Shown: positions 10,229 through 18,916, counted from the first letter of the stretch. The stretch is 45,461 nucleotides of DNA from Thalassospira sp. MCCC 1A01428 (GCF_002115825.1 NZ_JFJZ01000037.1:1-45461); one strand, 5' to 3'. Translations and numbers: made by a program. Notes: generated by a model not told the origin, from the sequence alone.

Positions 10229-10693
10229 ATGAGCATAGCTGTTGGAGATACCGCCCCGGATTTTGATTTGCCGACCGATGGTGGCGGCAATGTAAAATTA
10301 TCCGACCTGCGTGGAAAACCGGTGGTGATTTATTTTTACCCAAAGGATATGACGCCGGGCTGCACCACAGAATCATGCGATTTTCGCGATCAGCACCCCG
10401 ATTTCGCCGCGGTTAATGCGCAAATCATTGGCATTTCCAAAGACAGCGTCGCCCGCCACGATAAATTCAAGGCCAAACACGATTTGAATTTCACGCTGGC
10501 ATCGGACGAGGAAAACGACACCTGCGAAAAATATGGCGTGTGGAAAGAAAAAAGCATGTATGGCAAAAAATACATGGGAATAGAGCGCACCACCGTCGTG
10601 ATTGACGCCGAAGGTGTCATTCGCAATATCTGGGAAAAAGTGAAAGTCAAAGGCCATGTGAACGAAGTTCTGGCTGCCGTCAAAGCCCTGTGA
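10229..10693 (+). CDS. bcp: Thioredoxin-dependent peroxiredoxin of the Bcp/PrxQ family
   Basis: This enzyme reduces hydrogen peroxide and organic hydroperoxides, with thioredoxin as electron donor. The 154-residue length is typical. The peroxidatic Cys is C45 in MTPGCTTESC, and the resolving Cys is C50, five residues later, as in atypical 2-Cys PrxQ enzymes. The Pro and Thr of PKDMTPGCT form the expected active-site pocket. The ATG at 10229 is preceded by AAAGGACGACC. It follows glnE by 67 bases on the same strand. A GC-rich hairpin follows. Confidence 0.95.
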   Translation: MSIAVGDTAPDFDLPTDGGGNVKLSDLRGKPVVIYFYPKDMTPGCTTESCDFRDQHPDFAAVNAQIIGISKDSVARHDKFKAKHDLNFTLASDEENDTCEKYGVWKEKSMYGKKYMGIERTTVVIDAEGVIRNIWEKVKVKGHVNEVLAAVKAL

Positions 10694-10722
10694 CGCTGCG
10701 TGACTTCACAACCAATATTCTG

Positions 10723-10756
10723 GCCGGCCGCAAGCATTTGCTTTGCGGCCGGTTTC
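10723..10756 (+). terminator. Probable terminator after bcp
   Basis: CCGGCCGCAA (10724-10733) pairs with TTGCGGCCGG (10743-10752), followed by TTTC. The stem is strong but the T-run is short. It lies 30 bases after the bcp stop. Confidence 0.6.
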
Positions 10757-10992
10757 ATGTAACCCCGCCAGGGGCTTCACGGATTGCAGAATTATTTACG
10801 ACTTAACAGCGCATTTTCATTATTATTGTTTAATTTCAATTCATTGAATAAATTCATAAACTTTGCCATTAAGGCCGTATGCATCTTGCAAGTCCCCCGC
10901 AATAATATGATATTTATAAATCGGGAGTTTGCACGACCGCCCTTAGGCGGCCGGGACAGAAAATTTCAATGCATGTATGGCGGGGCCATTTA

Positions 10993-11766
10993 ATGAACAA
11001 AAATGTCGTTGATCTTGACGATCAAATGTTAGCCGATTTCAAGGATGAAGCCCGCGATATCATCAGCAGCCTTGACGTGCATTTGCAAAATGCCCATTCG
11101 CAGCCCAACCGCGATATTTTGCTAACCGCGATCCAGCGCGAGGTTTTCAACCTGCGATACAAGGGCAAATCAGTAAATGCCCCGCTGATCAACCTGACCA
11201 GCCACCGCCTGGCCGATTACGTCACCAGTTGCCGCGACCTCAATGACGATTCAATTGCTGACATTCAGTCCTTTGTCGATAAAATCGAAGGCATTCTGGA
11301 TGGTGATATTTCAGGTGCCAGCACCGATTCTGCCGAATTTGTCCGCGAGTTGCCGTCAAAACGCGCGCCTGATATTGACCCGGCCTGGTTAAGCAAAACC
11401 AATGTCGAAGCCCTGCTGGTCATTCCGCAACGCTCGATGGCGGCCATTGTCGAACGCGAACTGGCCGCGTGTGGCTATCGCAGTTCAGCCACCCAAACGT
11501 CGTTTGAAGCAATCGAACTTGCGGTTCGCACCCGCCCCGATTTTATCATTGTTGCCAAAACAATTGATGATCTGGACGGGGTTGATCTGGTCAGTGCGCT
11601 GCAAGCCATGCCCAAAACCCGCGATATCCCGACAGCTGTTTTAACATCCGATGCCCCCAATCATCCGTCCTTGCGCGACCTGCCATTTCGCACCGCGATT
11701 ATCCGCAAGGGCGGTTCATTTGGCGATGACCTGGCCGAAGCACTGGCGCGGTTCAACATTACCTGA
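10993..11766 (+). CDS. Degenerate Hpt-like plus receiver-like protein
   Basis: The frame opens at 10969, but the ATG at 10993 gives a better N terminus (MNKNVVDLDDQ), for 257 residues. Residues 10-100 resemble a helical Hpt domain: REVFNLRYKG at 49-58 lines up with the usual xAHxLKG segment, but there is no His at the phospho-acceptor position. Residues 138-255 resemble a CheY-like receiver. The strand holding the phospho-acceptor reads PDFIIVAKTIDDLDGVDL, with Ala188 where Asp is expected, and the acidic pair after the first strand is absent (LLVIPQRS). The switch Thr and Lys (T218, K239) seem kept. I infer a non-phosphorylated signalling or scaffold protein. The family name is uncertain. 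No kinase gene is adjacent, and the DUF455 gene lies 125 bases downstream. Confidence 0.65.
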   Translation: MNKNVVDLDDQMLADFKDEARDIISSLDVHLQNAHSQPNRDILLTAIQREVFNLRYKGKSVNAPLINLTSHRLADYVTSCRDLNDDSIADIQSFVDKIEGILDGDISGASTDSAEFVRELPSKRAPDIDPAWLSKTNVEALLVIPQRSMAAIVERELAACGYRSSATQTSFEAIELAVRTRPDFIIVAKTIDDLDGVDLVSALQAMPKTRDIPTAVLTSDAPNHPSLRDLPFRTAIIRKGGSFGDDLAEALARFNIT

Positions 11767-11891
11767 TGGCCACAAGGTAACGGTCACCCAACCTGCATAG
11801 CATAAAAACGCCATTTGACCCCAAAAACGGACCATGCCACACAGCACTGGTCGGTTTTTCTTTCCTGCCATAGCCGACTGTCATAAAACCC

Positions 11892-12713
11892 ATGTACCAA
11901 ACCCTTGCTGATGCCGCCAAACAGGCCCTTTTAACCGTTGACCCCACGCAAAAGGCCCATTTCAGTATTGAACTGGCCCGTCAATGGCGTGAAGGAAGCA
12001 TCACCGAGGTTGGCAGTACCACCCTGCCCGACCGCCCGGCGCGACCGGCCAAACCCGAAACATTGCCGCCCAACAAAATGCCAAAACGCAGCAAAGGTGG
12101 GCTTAAGGGGCGCATTGGTTTGCTGCACGCGCTGGCCCATATAGAACTCAATGCCATTGACCTTGCATGGGATATCGCCGTGCGCTTCCCCGATGAAAAC
12201 ATGCCGCGTGATTTTCACGATGCCTGGGTTCAGGTTGCCGCCGACGAAGCCAAACATTTTTTAATGCTGAATAATCGCCTGGGTGAACTGGGCGCGACCT
12301 ATGGTGATTTACCCGCCCATGACGGATTATGGCAAAGCAGCATGGAAACCGCCTATGATCTGCTGGCCCGCCTTGCCGTAGTGCCCATGGTGTTTGAGGC
12401 CCGCGGACTGGATGCCACCCCGCCGACAGTCGAACGATTAATCGCCAATGGCGACCCGGAAAGTGCGGAAATATTAAAACTGATCGCCGCTGAAGAAGTC
12501 GCCCATGTCAGCGCCGGACGCAAATATTATGAAATGATGTGCGACAAGCGCGGCCTGCCCTATTACACCACCTGGCACGGCCTGTTACGCAAACATCTGC
12601 GCGGCCCGCTCAAACCGCCCTTTAACGACGAAGCCCGTTACGATGCGGGCATGCCACCGGACTATTACCAGGATTATGTATTGGAATTACCAGGCGACGA
12701 GGGCGATGCCTGA
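11892..12713 (+). CDS. DUF455 ferritin-like domain protein
   Basis: The 273-residue product belongs to the DUF455 group of ferritin-like proteins, related in fold to MiaE-type di-iron enzymes. Candidate iron ligands sit in the four-helix bundle: HIELNAIDLAWD near residue 82, DEAKHF near 118, FEARG near 157 and EEVAHV near 190. These repeat the E-x6-Y/D and ExxH pattern. The biochemical role of the family is not settled, and I infer only an oxidase or hydroxylase-like di-iron protein. The ATG at 11892 has no clear ribosome-binding site. It is convergent with the EamA transporter gene. Confidence 0.82.
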   Translation: MYQTLADAAKQALLTVDPTQKAHFSIELARQWREGSITEVGSTTLPDRPARPAKPETLPPNKMPKRSKGGLKGRIGLLHALAHIELNAIDLAWDIAVRFPDENMPRDFHDAWVQVAADEAKHFLMLNNRLGELGATYGDLPAHDGLWQSSMETAYDLLARLAVVPMVFEARGLDATPPTVERLIANGDPESAEILKLIAAEEVAHVSAGRKYYEMMCDKRGLPYYTTWHGLLRKHLRGPLKPPFNDEARYDAGMPPDYYQDYVLELPGDEGDA

Positions 12714-12800
12714 ACTGTGGCGATACCTTATAAAACCACTGTCGGCACCCGGCTTCCGGCTCCCGGCAGCGGTTTCTCAAATCTCAAGCGTTCCACGTAA

Positions 12801-13754
12801 TCAGGATGTCGCCCTACACGAAGCGGCCCCTTTGCTGATGACCGGCTTATGCCTGGTCGCCGTGCGAAAGACAGCAATATATAACCCAAAACCAATCAAC
12901 ACGGCCCCGACAATCTGAATTGCGGCGATGTCATTTCCCAAAATGGCAGCGGATAATATTAACCCCGATAACGGGTTGATCAAATGGGCGGCGGCGGCCT
13001 TGCTGGCCCCGAACCGTTTGATCAGATACAACCACATAAACATCGCCCCCAATGTGATAACGACGGCCAAATATAAAATCGCCATCAGGGTTTGCAAATG
13101 CAGGGCCGCCTGCCATTGGGCCAGTTCAGGGGCCCGAAACAGGGCAACCGGCATCAATACCAGCCCGCCGACCAGCGATTGCCAAAAATTTACATCCACC
13201 GGTGATGCCCCGGTCGAGCGCCCCCGCAAATAAACCGTACCAACGGCAAAGGCCACGGTCCCGCCAATTGCCATGGCATAACCTGCCCACGCCGATATGC
13301 CAGACATAACCGTTTGAGGCATATTGATACCCGACCCTGGCTGCCATATGGCAACACAAGCCACCCCCGCAACACAAATGGCAAAACCTGCCAGTCGTTG
13401 CGCATTAAGCGTTTCCTGCCCGGATACCACGGCAAAAGCACTGGTTAATAATGGCGCACAACTAATTATCACCACCAGCACCGGGGCGGGCACCGTTTGC
13501 AATGCCAGAAAACTTAGCCCCAGATATAACGCATTGTTTAAAACCCCGGCAATGGCCCCAAACCGCATGACGGGTATCTGTAAAAACACCTGCCCCCGGC
13601 GCAATACAAACGGCAGTAAACACAGCGCACCAAGCAAAAAACGAATGGCAAGCAGCACAATCGGGTCAAGATCGGCAATTGTCACCTTGCCAACAATAAA
13701 GGCCGACGACCACACCAGGCTGAAGCCTGCAAACAACACAAGAATACGTCCCAT
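12801..13754 (-). CDS. EamA/DMT-family membrane exporter
   Basis: The 317-residue protein has about ten hydrophobic segments arranged as two EamA repeats, beginning with MGRILVLFAGFSLVWSSAFI and with a second repeat near residue 160. Members of this drug/metabolite transporter family usually export amino acids or small metabolites, but the substrate here is unknown. AGAAGGAAAG precedes the ATG at 13754 at good spacing, which supports this start. The gene is divergent from a LysR regulator, the usual layout for a transporter controlled by its neighbour. A dyad in the shared 153-base region may serve both. Confidence 0.9.
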   Translation of the reverse strand: MGRILVLFAGFSLVWSSAFIVGKVTIADLDPIVLLAIRFLLGALCLLPFVLRRGQVFLQIPVMRFGAIAGVLNNALYLGLSFLALQTVPAPVLVVIISCAPLLTSAFAVVSGQETLNAQRLAGFAICVAGVACVAIWQPGSGINMPQTVMSGISAWAGYAMAIGGTVAFAVGTVYLRGRSTGASPVDVNFWQSLVGGLVLMPVALFRAPELAQWQAALHLQTLMAILYLAVVITLGAMFMWLYLIKRFGASKAAAAHLINPLSGLILSAAILGNDIAAIQIVGAVLIGFGLYIAVFRTATRHKPVISKGAASCRATS

Positions 13755-13839
13755 TTTGGCTTTCCTTCTGCAAAACAGAATTTGATGCCCAAATTGTGCA
13801 TGACGAATTTAAAAATGGAAAATTAATTAAAAACCATAG

Positions 13840-13860
13840 CAAATCAGTTATACTAATTTG
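13840..13860. promoter_or_regulatory. Dyad operator candidate between the DMT exporter and LysR genes
   Basis: CAAATCAGT-TAT-ACTAATTTG is an inverted repeat with eight of nine positions matching. It contains T-N11-A spacing typical of LysR sites. A TATACT that could serve as a -10 element lies in its right half, 54 bases before the LysR start. I infer autoregulation and co-control of the divergent exporter gene. Confidence 0.6.
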
Positions 13861-13907
13861 AAGGCAAGCTTCGTTGGAACTTCACAACACCACGCACGGT
13901 CATTCCC

Positions 13908-14867
13908 ATGACAGAAATTACCACAACCGGTTCCCTGTCCGCCCCCGTCCGGCATCTTGACGACCGACGGATAACACTGGAGCAACTTCGCACCTTTGTC
14001 GGCATTGCCGCAGCGCTGGATTTTCAGGTTGCCAGCACTGAATTGATGCGCAGCCAGTCTGCCATCACTCAAAGCCTGCAAAAACTGGAAGAAATTTTAT
14101 GCTGCCGGCTCATCGACCGGCGACGTGGGCAAGTGGCGGATTTAACTGAAGATGGCAGGCGGCTTTTGCCAATGGCCCAGGAAATTCTATCACGCCTTTC
14201 CACTGCAATAGACAGCTTTCGCCAGCCCGAATTACAGGGCCGGATCCGGCTGGGTGTGCCTGATGATTTTCCGCTGGGCAACATTGCCACGGCAGTTCGG
14301 CGATGCATGGAAATTAATCCGTCCTTGCGGGTCGAGGTTACATCTGCCCTGTCATCGCAAGTGTGCGAGCAATACCGCCAGAACGAGATCGATATCATTA
14401 TTTATAAAAAGGTCGCCCACGCCACTACGCCAGGCACAAAGGCCGCAGCCACACACGACACCTCCAGCGACACCATTTTGCATCGGCAGCCCCTTGGCTG
14501 GGTGGCATCACAAACCATTCCGCCAAATCTTGACGGCGATATTCCACTCATTACATTTCCCGAAGGTTGCGCCTATCGTGCGGCCGCAATTGCTGCCATT
14601 GAAAAATCCGGCCTTGGCTATTTTAATGCCTATCGCAGTGCCTCCTATCACAATATCCGGCGCGCAATATCAGCGGGCCTGGGGATTGGCATTTTGCCCC
14701 ATAATGCCATTGGCAGTGACCATGTGCTGTTACATCAACCCGATATTTTGCCATCCCTGCCCGATATTGAACTTGTGCTGACTTATGACCGGTCCTGTTC
14801 GTTGTTCCATCAATTTGTCAGCCAATTGTTGCGTAATGGCGACATCGCCGTGCCCCATGCCGCCTGA
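13908..14867 (+). CDS. LysR-family transcriptional regulator
   Basis: The 319-residue protein has an N-terminal winged helix-turn-helix at about residues 25-85 (LEQLRTFVGIAAALDFQVAS, then SQSAITQSLQKLEE). A LysR substrate-binding domain follows from about 105. About 20 residues precede the HTH, slightly more than usual, so the true start could be a little downstream. It is divergent from the DMT exporter gene and lies 133 bases before the alcohol dehydrogenase gene on the same strand. The exporter is the likeliest target. The effector is unknown. Confidence 0.92.
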   Translation: MTEITTTGSLSAPVRHLDDRRITLEQLRTFVGIAAALDFQVASTELMRSQSAITQSLQKLEEILCCRLIDRRRGQVADLTEDGRRLLPMAQEILSRLSTAIDSFRQPELQGRIRLGVPDDFPLGNIATAVRRCMEINPSLRVEVTSALSSQVCEQYRQNEIDIIIYKKVAHATTPGTKAAATHDTSSDTILHRQPLGWVASQTIPPNLDGDIPLITFPEGCAYRAAAIAAIEKSGLGYFNAYRSASYHNIRRAISAGLGIGILPHNAIGSDHVLLHQPDILPSLPDIELVLTYDRSCSLFHQFVSQLLRNGDIAVPHAA

Positions 14868-15000
14868 AACAGATGCCGGTGCACGCCTCTAAATTAGCAA
14901 TATTTGATGTACCGCAAGGCTACGTATTTGCAAATCGCTATCATTTCGTCCTGTGAGAATCTGATTGTCACCACCCATAACCATATCAGGAGGGACGAGC

Positions 15001-16023
15001 ATGCCTGCCACAATGAAAGCCGCCGTAGCGCGCGAATTTGGCAAACCCCTGTCGATTGAAGAAGTTACCGTGCCCAAAGTTACACCGGGCACCATTCTGG
15101 TTAAAATCGAGGCATCGGGCGTTTGCCACACCGATTTACATGCCGTTGAAGGCGACTGGCCGGTCAAACCAAACCCGCCCTTCATTCCTGGTCATGAAGG
15201 TGTTGGTGTTGTTGCCGAAGTTGGCGCAGGTGTTAAATCCGTCAAGGTTGGCGATCGTGTGGGTGTGCCGTGGCTACATTCGGCCTGCGGGCATTGCCAT
15301 CACTGCATTACCGGCTGGGAAACCCTGTGCGGCGAGCAAATCAATACCGGCTATTCCATTAATGGCGGCTTTGCCGAATATGTGCTGGCCGATCCCAACT
15401 ATGTCGGTCATTTGCCCGATGCCCTTGAATTTGGCAATGCAGCCCCGGTTTTATGTGCCGGTGTAACGGTTTACAAAGGCCTGAAAGAAACCGAATGCAA
15501 ACCCGGCGAAACGGTGGTTATTTCCGGTGTCGGTGGTCTGGGCCACATGGCAGTCCAATATGCCAAGGCGATGGGCATGAAAGTTATCGCTGTTGACATC
15601 ACCAGTGAAAAACTGCAACTCGCCAAGGACCTCGGTGCGGACTGGACGCTGAACGCCGCCGAAACCGATGTGGTTGCCGAAGTACAAAAACAGATGGGCG
15701 GTGCCAATGGTGTGCTGATAACGGCGGTATCTAACAGTGCCTTTAAACAGGGCGTTGGCATGCTGGGCCGTCACGGCACCATGGCGCTTTGTGGCCTGCC
15801 GCCGGGAACGTTCGAACTCGATATTTTTGATACCGTCCTGTCGCGCAAAACCATTCGCGGCTCCATCGTCGGCACCCGTGCCGATTTACAAGAAGCCCTG
15901 GAATTTGCGGGCGACGGCAAAGTACATTCACATTTCACCACCGAACCGATTGAAAACATCAATTCCATTTTCGACCGCATGCGCGGCGGCAAAATTGATG
16001 GCCGCATCGTCATGTCGATCTGA
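15001..16023 (+). CDS. adhP: Zinc-dependent alcohol dehydrogenase, AdhP type
   Basis: This medium-chain dehydrogenase oxidises primary alcohols to aldehydes, or the reverse, with NAD. The 340-residue protein shows the catalytic zinc ligands C42 (GVCHTD), H65 (PGHEG) and C152 (VLCAG). The structural zinc ligands are C96, C99, C102 and C110 (CGHCHHCITGWETLC). The Rossmann motif GVGGLG is at 176-181. The frame extends to 14965, but the ATG at 15001 has AGGAGG nine bases before it and gives the standard AdhP N terminus. It appears to be a single-gene unit ending at a perfect hairpin terminator. The symbol follows family resemblance, not a tested substrate. Confidence 0.92.
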   Translation: MPATMKAAVAREFGKPLSIEEVTVPKVTPGTILVKIEASGVCHTDLHAVEGDWPVKPNPPFIPGHEGVGVVAEVGAGVKSVKVGDRVGVPWLHSACGHCHHCITGWETLCGEQINTGYSINGGFAEYVLADPNYVGHLPDALEFGNAAPVLCAGVTVYKGLKETECKPGETVVISGVGGLGHMAVQYAKAMGMKVIAVDITSEKLQLAKDLGADWTLNAAETDVVAEVQKQMGGANGVLITAVSNSAFKQGVGMLGRHGTMALCGLPPGTFELDIFDTVLSRKTIRGSIVGTRADLQEALEFAGDGKVHSHFTTEPIENINSIFDRMRGGKIDGRIVMSI

Positions 16024-16044
16024 CCGAAAAACTGTTTTCCACCC

Positions 16045-16079
16045 AAAGAGTGGGCAGGATGATCCTGCCCACTCTTTTT
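16045..16079 (+). terminator. Terminator after the alcohol dehydrogenase gene
   Basis: AAAGAGTGGGCAGGA and TCCTGCCCACTCTTT form a perfect 15-bp stem around a 3-base loop and end in a T-run. It lies 22 bases after the stop codon. The mirrored A-run could also help stop transcription from the convergent gene. Confidence 0.93.
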
Positions 16080-16175
16080 CAACAAACGCCTTTTTCTTTA
16101 ACCCCGGTCTTCAAACAACGAGATATCAAAAATAATACAAGCCCGAAGCGTAAAAATCTCCGGCATGTATTATCG

Positions 16176-16769
16176 TCATGCAAGGGCCACGCGAATTGCA
16201 TCACTTTTACGGATACGTGAAACGCGCGGCAGCGTCCGGGTAATCGCAAATTCATGCGAACCTTCACCAATTGAACTACAGGCATCTTCGGCAATGACAA
16301 CATTATAACCGTGTTGCCAGGCATCCCGGGCGGTTGATTCAACACCAAAATTGGTACAAATCCCGCCTATCACCACCGTTGAAATACCCCGCCGACGCAA
16401 TTGAATATCCAATTCAGTGCCAAAAAAAGCACTCCAATGTCGTTTGGTTATCCGTTTTGCACCCGGCAAGTTGGCAATCTCAGGTGTCAATCGAGACCAT
16501 TCCGACGGAAACGCTCCATCAGGCAACATCATCGGAATATCAAGAGGTTGTTTCAACCGATCACCACCATCGTCTGAAAAAGCAACATTAACCGTAAAGA
16601 TAGTTGCATCAGCCTCGGCAAAAGCCGATCCCAAACGCTGTCCGGTCGCAATAAGGCCATCGCTATCATAGGGTGTCAGCGGGAAAGAAAGCGTACCGAG
16701 TTGGAAATCAATCAAAATTAGTGCGGTTTCACTGGGTATAAGGTGCAAAGTCATGTGATAAGGTTCCAT
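16176..16769 (-). CDS. Isochorismatase-family cysteine hydrolase
   Basis: The 197-residue protein has the isochorismatase/nicotinamidase fold. The catalytic triad is visible: D21 in LILIDFQ, K109 in TKRHWSAFFGTELD, and C138 in IGGICTNFGVESTARDA. The cis-peptide bond before the Cys is expected in GGIC. Members hydrolyse isochorismate, nicotinamide, ureidomalonamide-like or other amides, and the sequence alone does not fix the substrate. An ATG at 16769 has AGGG seven bases upstream, and another at 16754 is possible. It is divergent from a TetR regulator, with an operator-like palindrome in the 81-base gap, so TetR control is likely. Confidence 0.9.
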   Translation of the reverse strand: MEPYHMTLHLIPSETALILIDFQLGTLSFPLTPYDSDGLIATGQRLGSAFAEADATIFTVNVAFSDDGGDRLKQPLDIPMMLPDGAFPSEWSRLTPEIANLPGAKRITKRHWSAFFGTELDIQLRRRGISTVVIGGICTNFGVESTARDAWQHGYNVVIAEDACSSIGEGSHEFAITRTLPRVSRIRKSDAIRVALA

Positions 16770-16820
16770 CAAAACGCCCTGCCAAACGCTACAGACCTTG
16801 GCTTTCGGGGATGAATAATT

Positions 16821-16842
16821 TTATGAGGATATCCTCGCATAA
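16821..16842. promoter_or_regulatory. Palindromic operator candidate between the isochorismatase-like gene and tetR
   Basis: The site reads TTAT-GAGGATATCCTC-GCATAA. Its core GAGGATATCCTC is a perfect 12-bp palindrome, flanked by TTAT and ATAA. It lies in the short divergent intergenic region, the normal place for a TetR operator controlling both genes. Function is inferred from symmetry and position. Confidence 0.7.
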
Positions 16843-16850
16843 AGAGATTT

Positions 16851-17480
16851 ATGAGCATGAACTCACAAAAGTCAAGAATATTAACGGAGAAAGCCATCAA
16901 GGCCCCATCGCGTAAACGCGGCCACGAACGAGTTGCGGCCCTTCTTGATGCCGGAGCACAGGTATTTGCCGAACGCGGATATAACGGTGCAACGATGACG
17001 GAAATCGCCGCCCGTGCCGGGGCCTCGATAGGGTCTCTGTATCAGTTTTTCCCTAAAAAACAGCATATTGCCGGCGAATTGCACGCGCGCTTCCTCGACA
17101 TTCTGGCCGAAAGCCTGACCGACTTACTCGAAGAATCCCGCAACATGCCGCTCGATCAAATGACTGAACGGTTATTTGATCGCATTAATGTTTTTCTAAA
17201 CAACTGCCCCGGCTTCATCGCTGTTGCCGAACGTCGGGACATTGACCCGAAGGTCAAAAAAAAGGCGCGTGCCCATTTACGTGCCCTGATTGTGGAAATT
17301 CTGTCGGTAACGCACCCGCCAATCGCCCCCAATCGCCGCCCTGCCCTTGCTGCTGTGATTTTGCATATCATCCGGCTCGCTGCTAATTTGAAAAGCGATG
17401 ATGACGCAACGATCCGCGACCTCGCCTTGGCCGAAGTCAAGACGATGTTGCAGCATCATCTTCAGGTGTCCAGGATTTAG
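16851..17480 (+). CDS. TetR-family transcriptional regulator
   Basis: The 209-residue protein has a TetR DNA-binding domain at about residues 23-70. It includes AAQVFAERGYNGATMTEIAA-type sequence and the recognition part GASIGSLYQFFPKKQ. The helical C-terminal domain should bind an unknown ligand. The ATG at 16851 lies 9 bases after the palindromic site. A second in-frame ATG at 16857 is possible, and the ribosome-binding site is weak for both. I infer that it represses itself and the divergent isochorismatase-like gene. Confidence 0.92.
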   Translation: MSMNSQKSRILTEKAIKAPSRKRGHERVAALLDAGAQVFAERGYNGATMTEIAARAGASIGSLYQFFPKKQHIAGELHARFLDILAESLTDLLEESRNMPLDQMTERLFDRINVFLNNCPGFIAVAERRDIDPKVKKKARAHLRALIVEILSVTHPPIAPNRRPALAAVILHIIRLAANLKSDDDATIRDLALAEVKTMLQHHLQVSRI

Positions 17481-17623
17481 CCTTTGTTTTTTTGATAACA
17501 CCCAAAATACAGCTTCTCGGTAAGTAACATCATACCCGTATCTGCCTTTCACAGTCCCGCAACCGGTTACGGCTTTACACGTTCAATACATAAATCAATC
17601 GTGGTTGCGTAGGTTCTCAATAC

Positions 17624-17656
17624 GGGGGAGCTTTGTATTGCAGCCCCCTTTTATTT
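17624..17656. terminator. Weak terminator-like hairpin between tetR and the GST gene
   Basis: GGGGG and CCCCC enclose a loop with a further short GC pairing, followed by TTTTATTT. It lies between two convergent genes. The stem is short, so confidence is modest. Confidence 0.5.
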
Positions 17657-17666
17657 ACCGTGCGAC

Positions 17667-18299
17667 TTACAAATCACGCCCGCAAAACGGGTCCTCCCTG
17701 TAATACCGAACCGGCACGTCAGGGCCAACAATGGCCGAAACCCGGTTTATCCAGGTATTAAGTGCACTGTAAGACGCCATTTCAAGACCGGCTTCATGCG
17801 CAAGATGGACATAGGCATAAACCGCAATATCGGCGATAGAATAACCGCCGTTGGCCAGAAACATATGGTCCTGCAAATGCGCATCAAGCAAACCCAGAAC
17901 ATGCTTTGCACTTGCCCGCCGCTGGGATAATTGCGCGGCATTGCGATCATTTTTACCGGTCAAATTCCAGTGGCGCAGGCACGCAATGGTTGACTGGACA
18001 TAGTCGGTTTCAAAAAACAGCCACTGGCTGACTTTGGCTTTTTGCCAGGCATCATCGGGCAGGTATTTGCTGCCCTGTGCCAGATAAAGCAAAATGGCAT
18101 GGGATTCTGCCAGGCATCGCCCGTCTTCAAGCTCCAGCACCGGCACCGCACCGGCAGGGTTTTTAAGCATAAAGTCAGGCGTATGACTTTCGCCCTCAAA
18201 AATGGACAGCCAGACCGTTTCATATTCAATATTCAGATGGGCGCAAAGCTGGCGTACTTTCCAGGCATTTTGCGAACCGGCATAATCATATAGCCTCAT
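17667..18299 (-). CDS. Glutathione S-transferase family protein
   Basis: The 210-residue protein has an N-terminal thioredoxin-like domain (MRLYDYAGSQNAWKVRQLCA) with NPAGAVPVLEL holding the cis-Pro of the glutathione site. The LAESHAILLYLA segment matches the usual xESxAI motif. A helical C-terminal domain follows. The SQNAWKV start, with Ser near residue 9, suggests a Ser-type GST. The substrate is unknown. The frame extends to a GTG at 18320, but the ATG at 18299 has GAGG seven bases upstream. It follows ogt on the same strand with an 86-base gap, so it might be read from the alkylation-repair transcript. That is an inference. Confidence 0.88.
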   Translation of the reverse strand: MRLYDYAGSQNAWKVRQLCAHLNIEYETVWLSIFEGESHTPDFMLKNPAGAVPVLELEDGRCLAESHAILLYLAQGSKYLPDDAWQKAKVSQWLFFETDYVQSTIACLRHWNLTGKNDRNAAQLSQRRASAKHVLGLLDAHLQDHMFLANGGYSIADIAVYAYVHLAHEAGLEMASYSALNTWINRVSAIVGPDVPVRYYREDPFCGRDL

Positions 18300-18385
18300 A
18301 ACCGACCTCGTTTCAGGCACAAAAAATAGGGTCCCGCATTGGGCAATGCAGGTGACAGAGTTTAAAAACTTGGATGTTTTGAGGA

Positions 18386-18916
18386 TCAGGCGTGCTGACG
18401 CGCCATTTCTGCCTCGTGATCAAGCAGCCATTTTTTGCGCGCAAGGCCCCCGGCATAGCCGGTCAGCGTGCCATCCGTGCCAATCACCCGATGGCACGGC
18501 ACAATAATGGAAACCGGGTTAAGCGCATTGGCCCGGGCCACCGCGCGCACGGCTTTGGGGTTGCCAAGGCTTGCCGCCAGTCCCCCATAAGAAACGTGGG
18601 TTCCCGCTGGAATTTCAATCAGCGCCTGCCAGACTGATTTTTGAAAATCCGTGCCGCGCAAATCAATATCTGCCATTGGCAGGGGCATCACCCGCCCGGC
18701 AAAATAGGCATCGAGCCACGCCAGAACCGATGGCGGGGCAAAGCTGCTGTCGCACCAGTCAATATTTTTAAACCGCCGTGATGAAATCAGATGCAGACGG
18801 TCGTCATTTTCTTCAAAATCAAGATGCACCAGCCGCTGATGAACCGAAGCAAGGCTCAGGGGGCCAAGCGGGCTGTCATAACGGGCGACGTCAATTTTCG
18901 ATATCAGGGTCATCAT
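18386..18916 (-). CDS. ogt: Methylated-DNA-protein cysteine methyltransferase Ogt
   Basis: Ogt removes alkyl groups from O6-methylguanine and O4-methylthymine by transferring them to its own Cys, which inactivates the protein. The active site IIVPCHRVIG holds the acceptor C141. The preceding AVARANALNPV and the following GYAGGLARKKWLLDHE match the family. The 176-residue length is normal. The frame opens upstream at 18943, but AAGGAAAACG precedes the paired ATGs at 18916 and 18913. The gene starts within the last 26 bases of the Ada-N/AlkA gene, so the two are co-transcribed and probably translationally coupled. Confidence 0.94.
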   Translation of the reverse strand: MMTLISKIDVARYDSPLGPLSLASVHQRLVHLDFEENDDRLHLISSRRFKNIDWCDSSFAPPSVLAWLDAYFAGRVMPLPMADIDLRGTDFQKSVWQALIEIPAGTHVSYGGLAASLGNPKAVRAVARANALNPVSIIVPCHRVIGTDGTLTGYAGGLARKKWLLDHEAEMARQHA

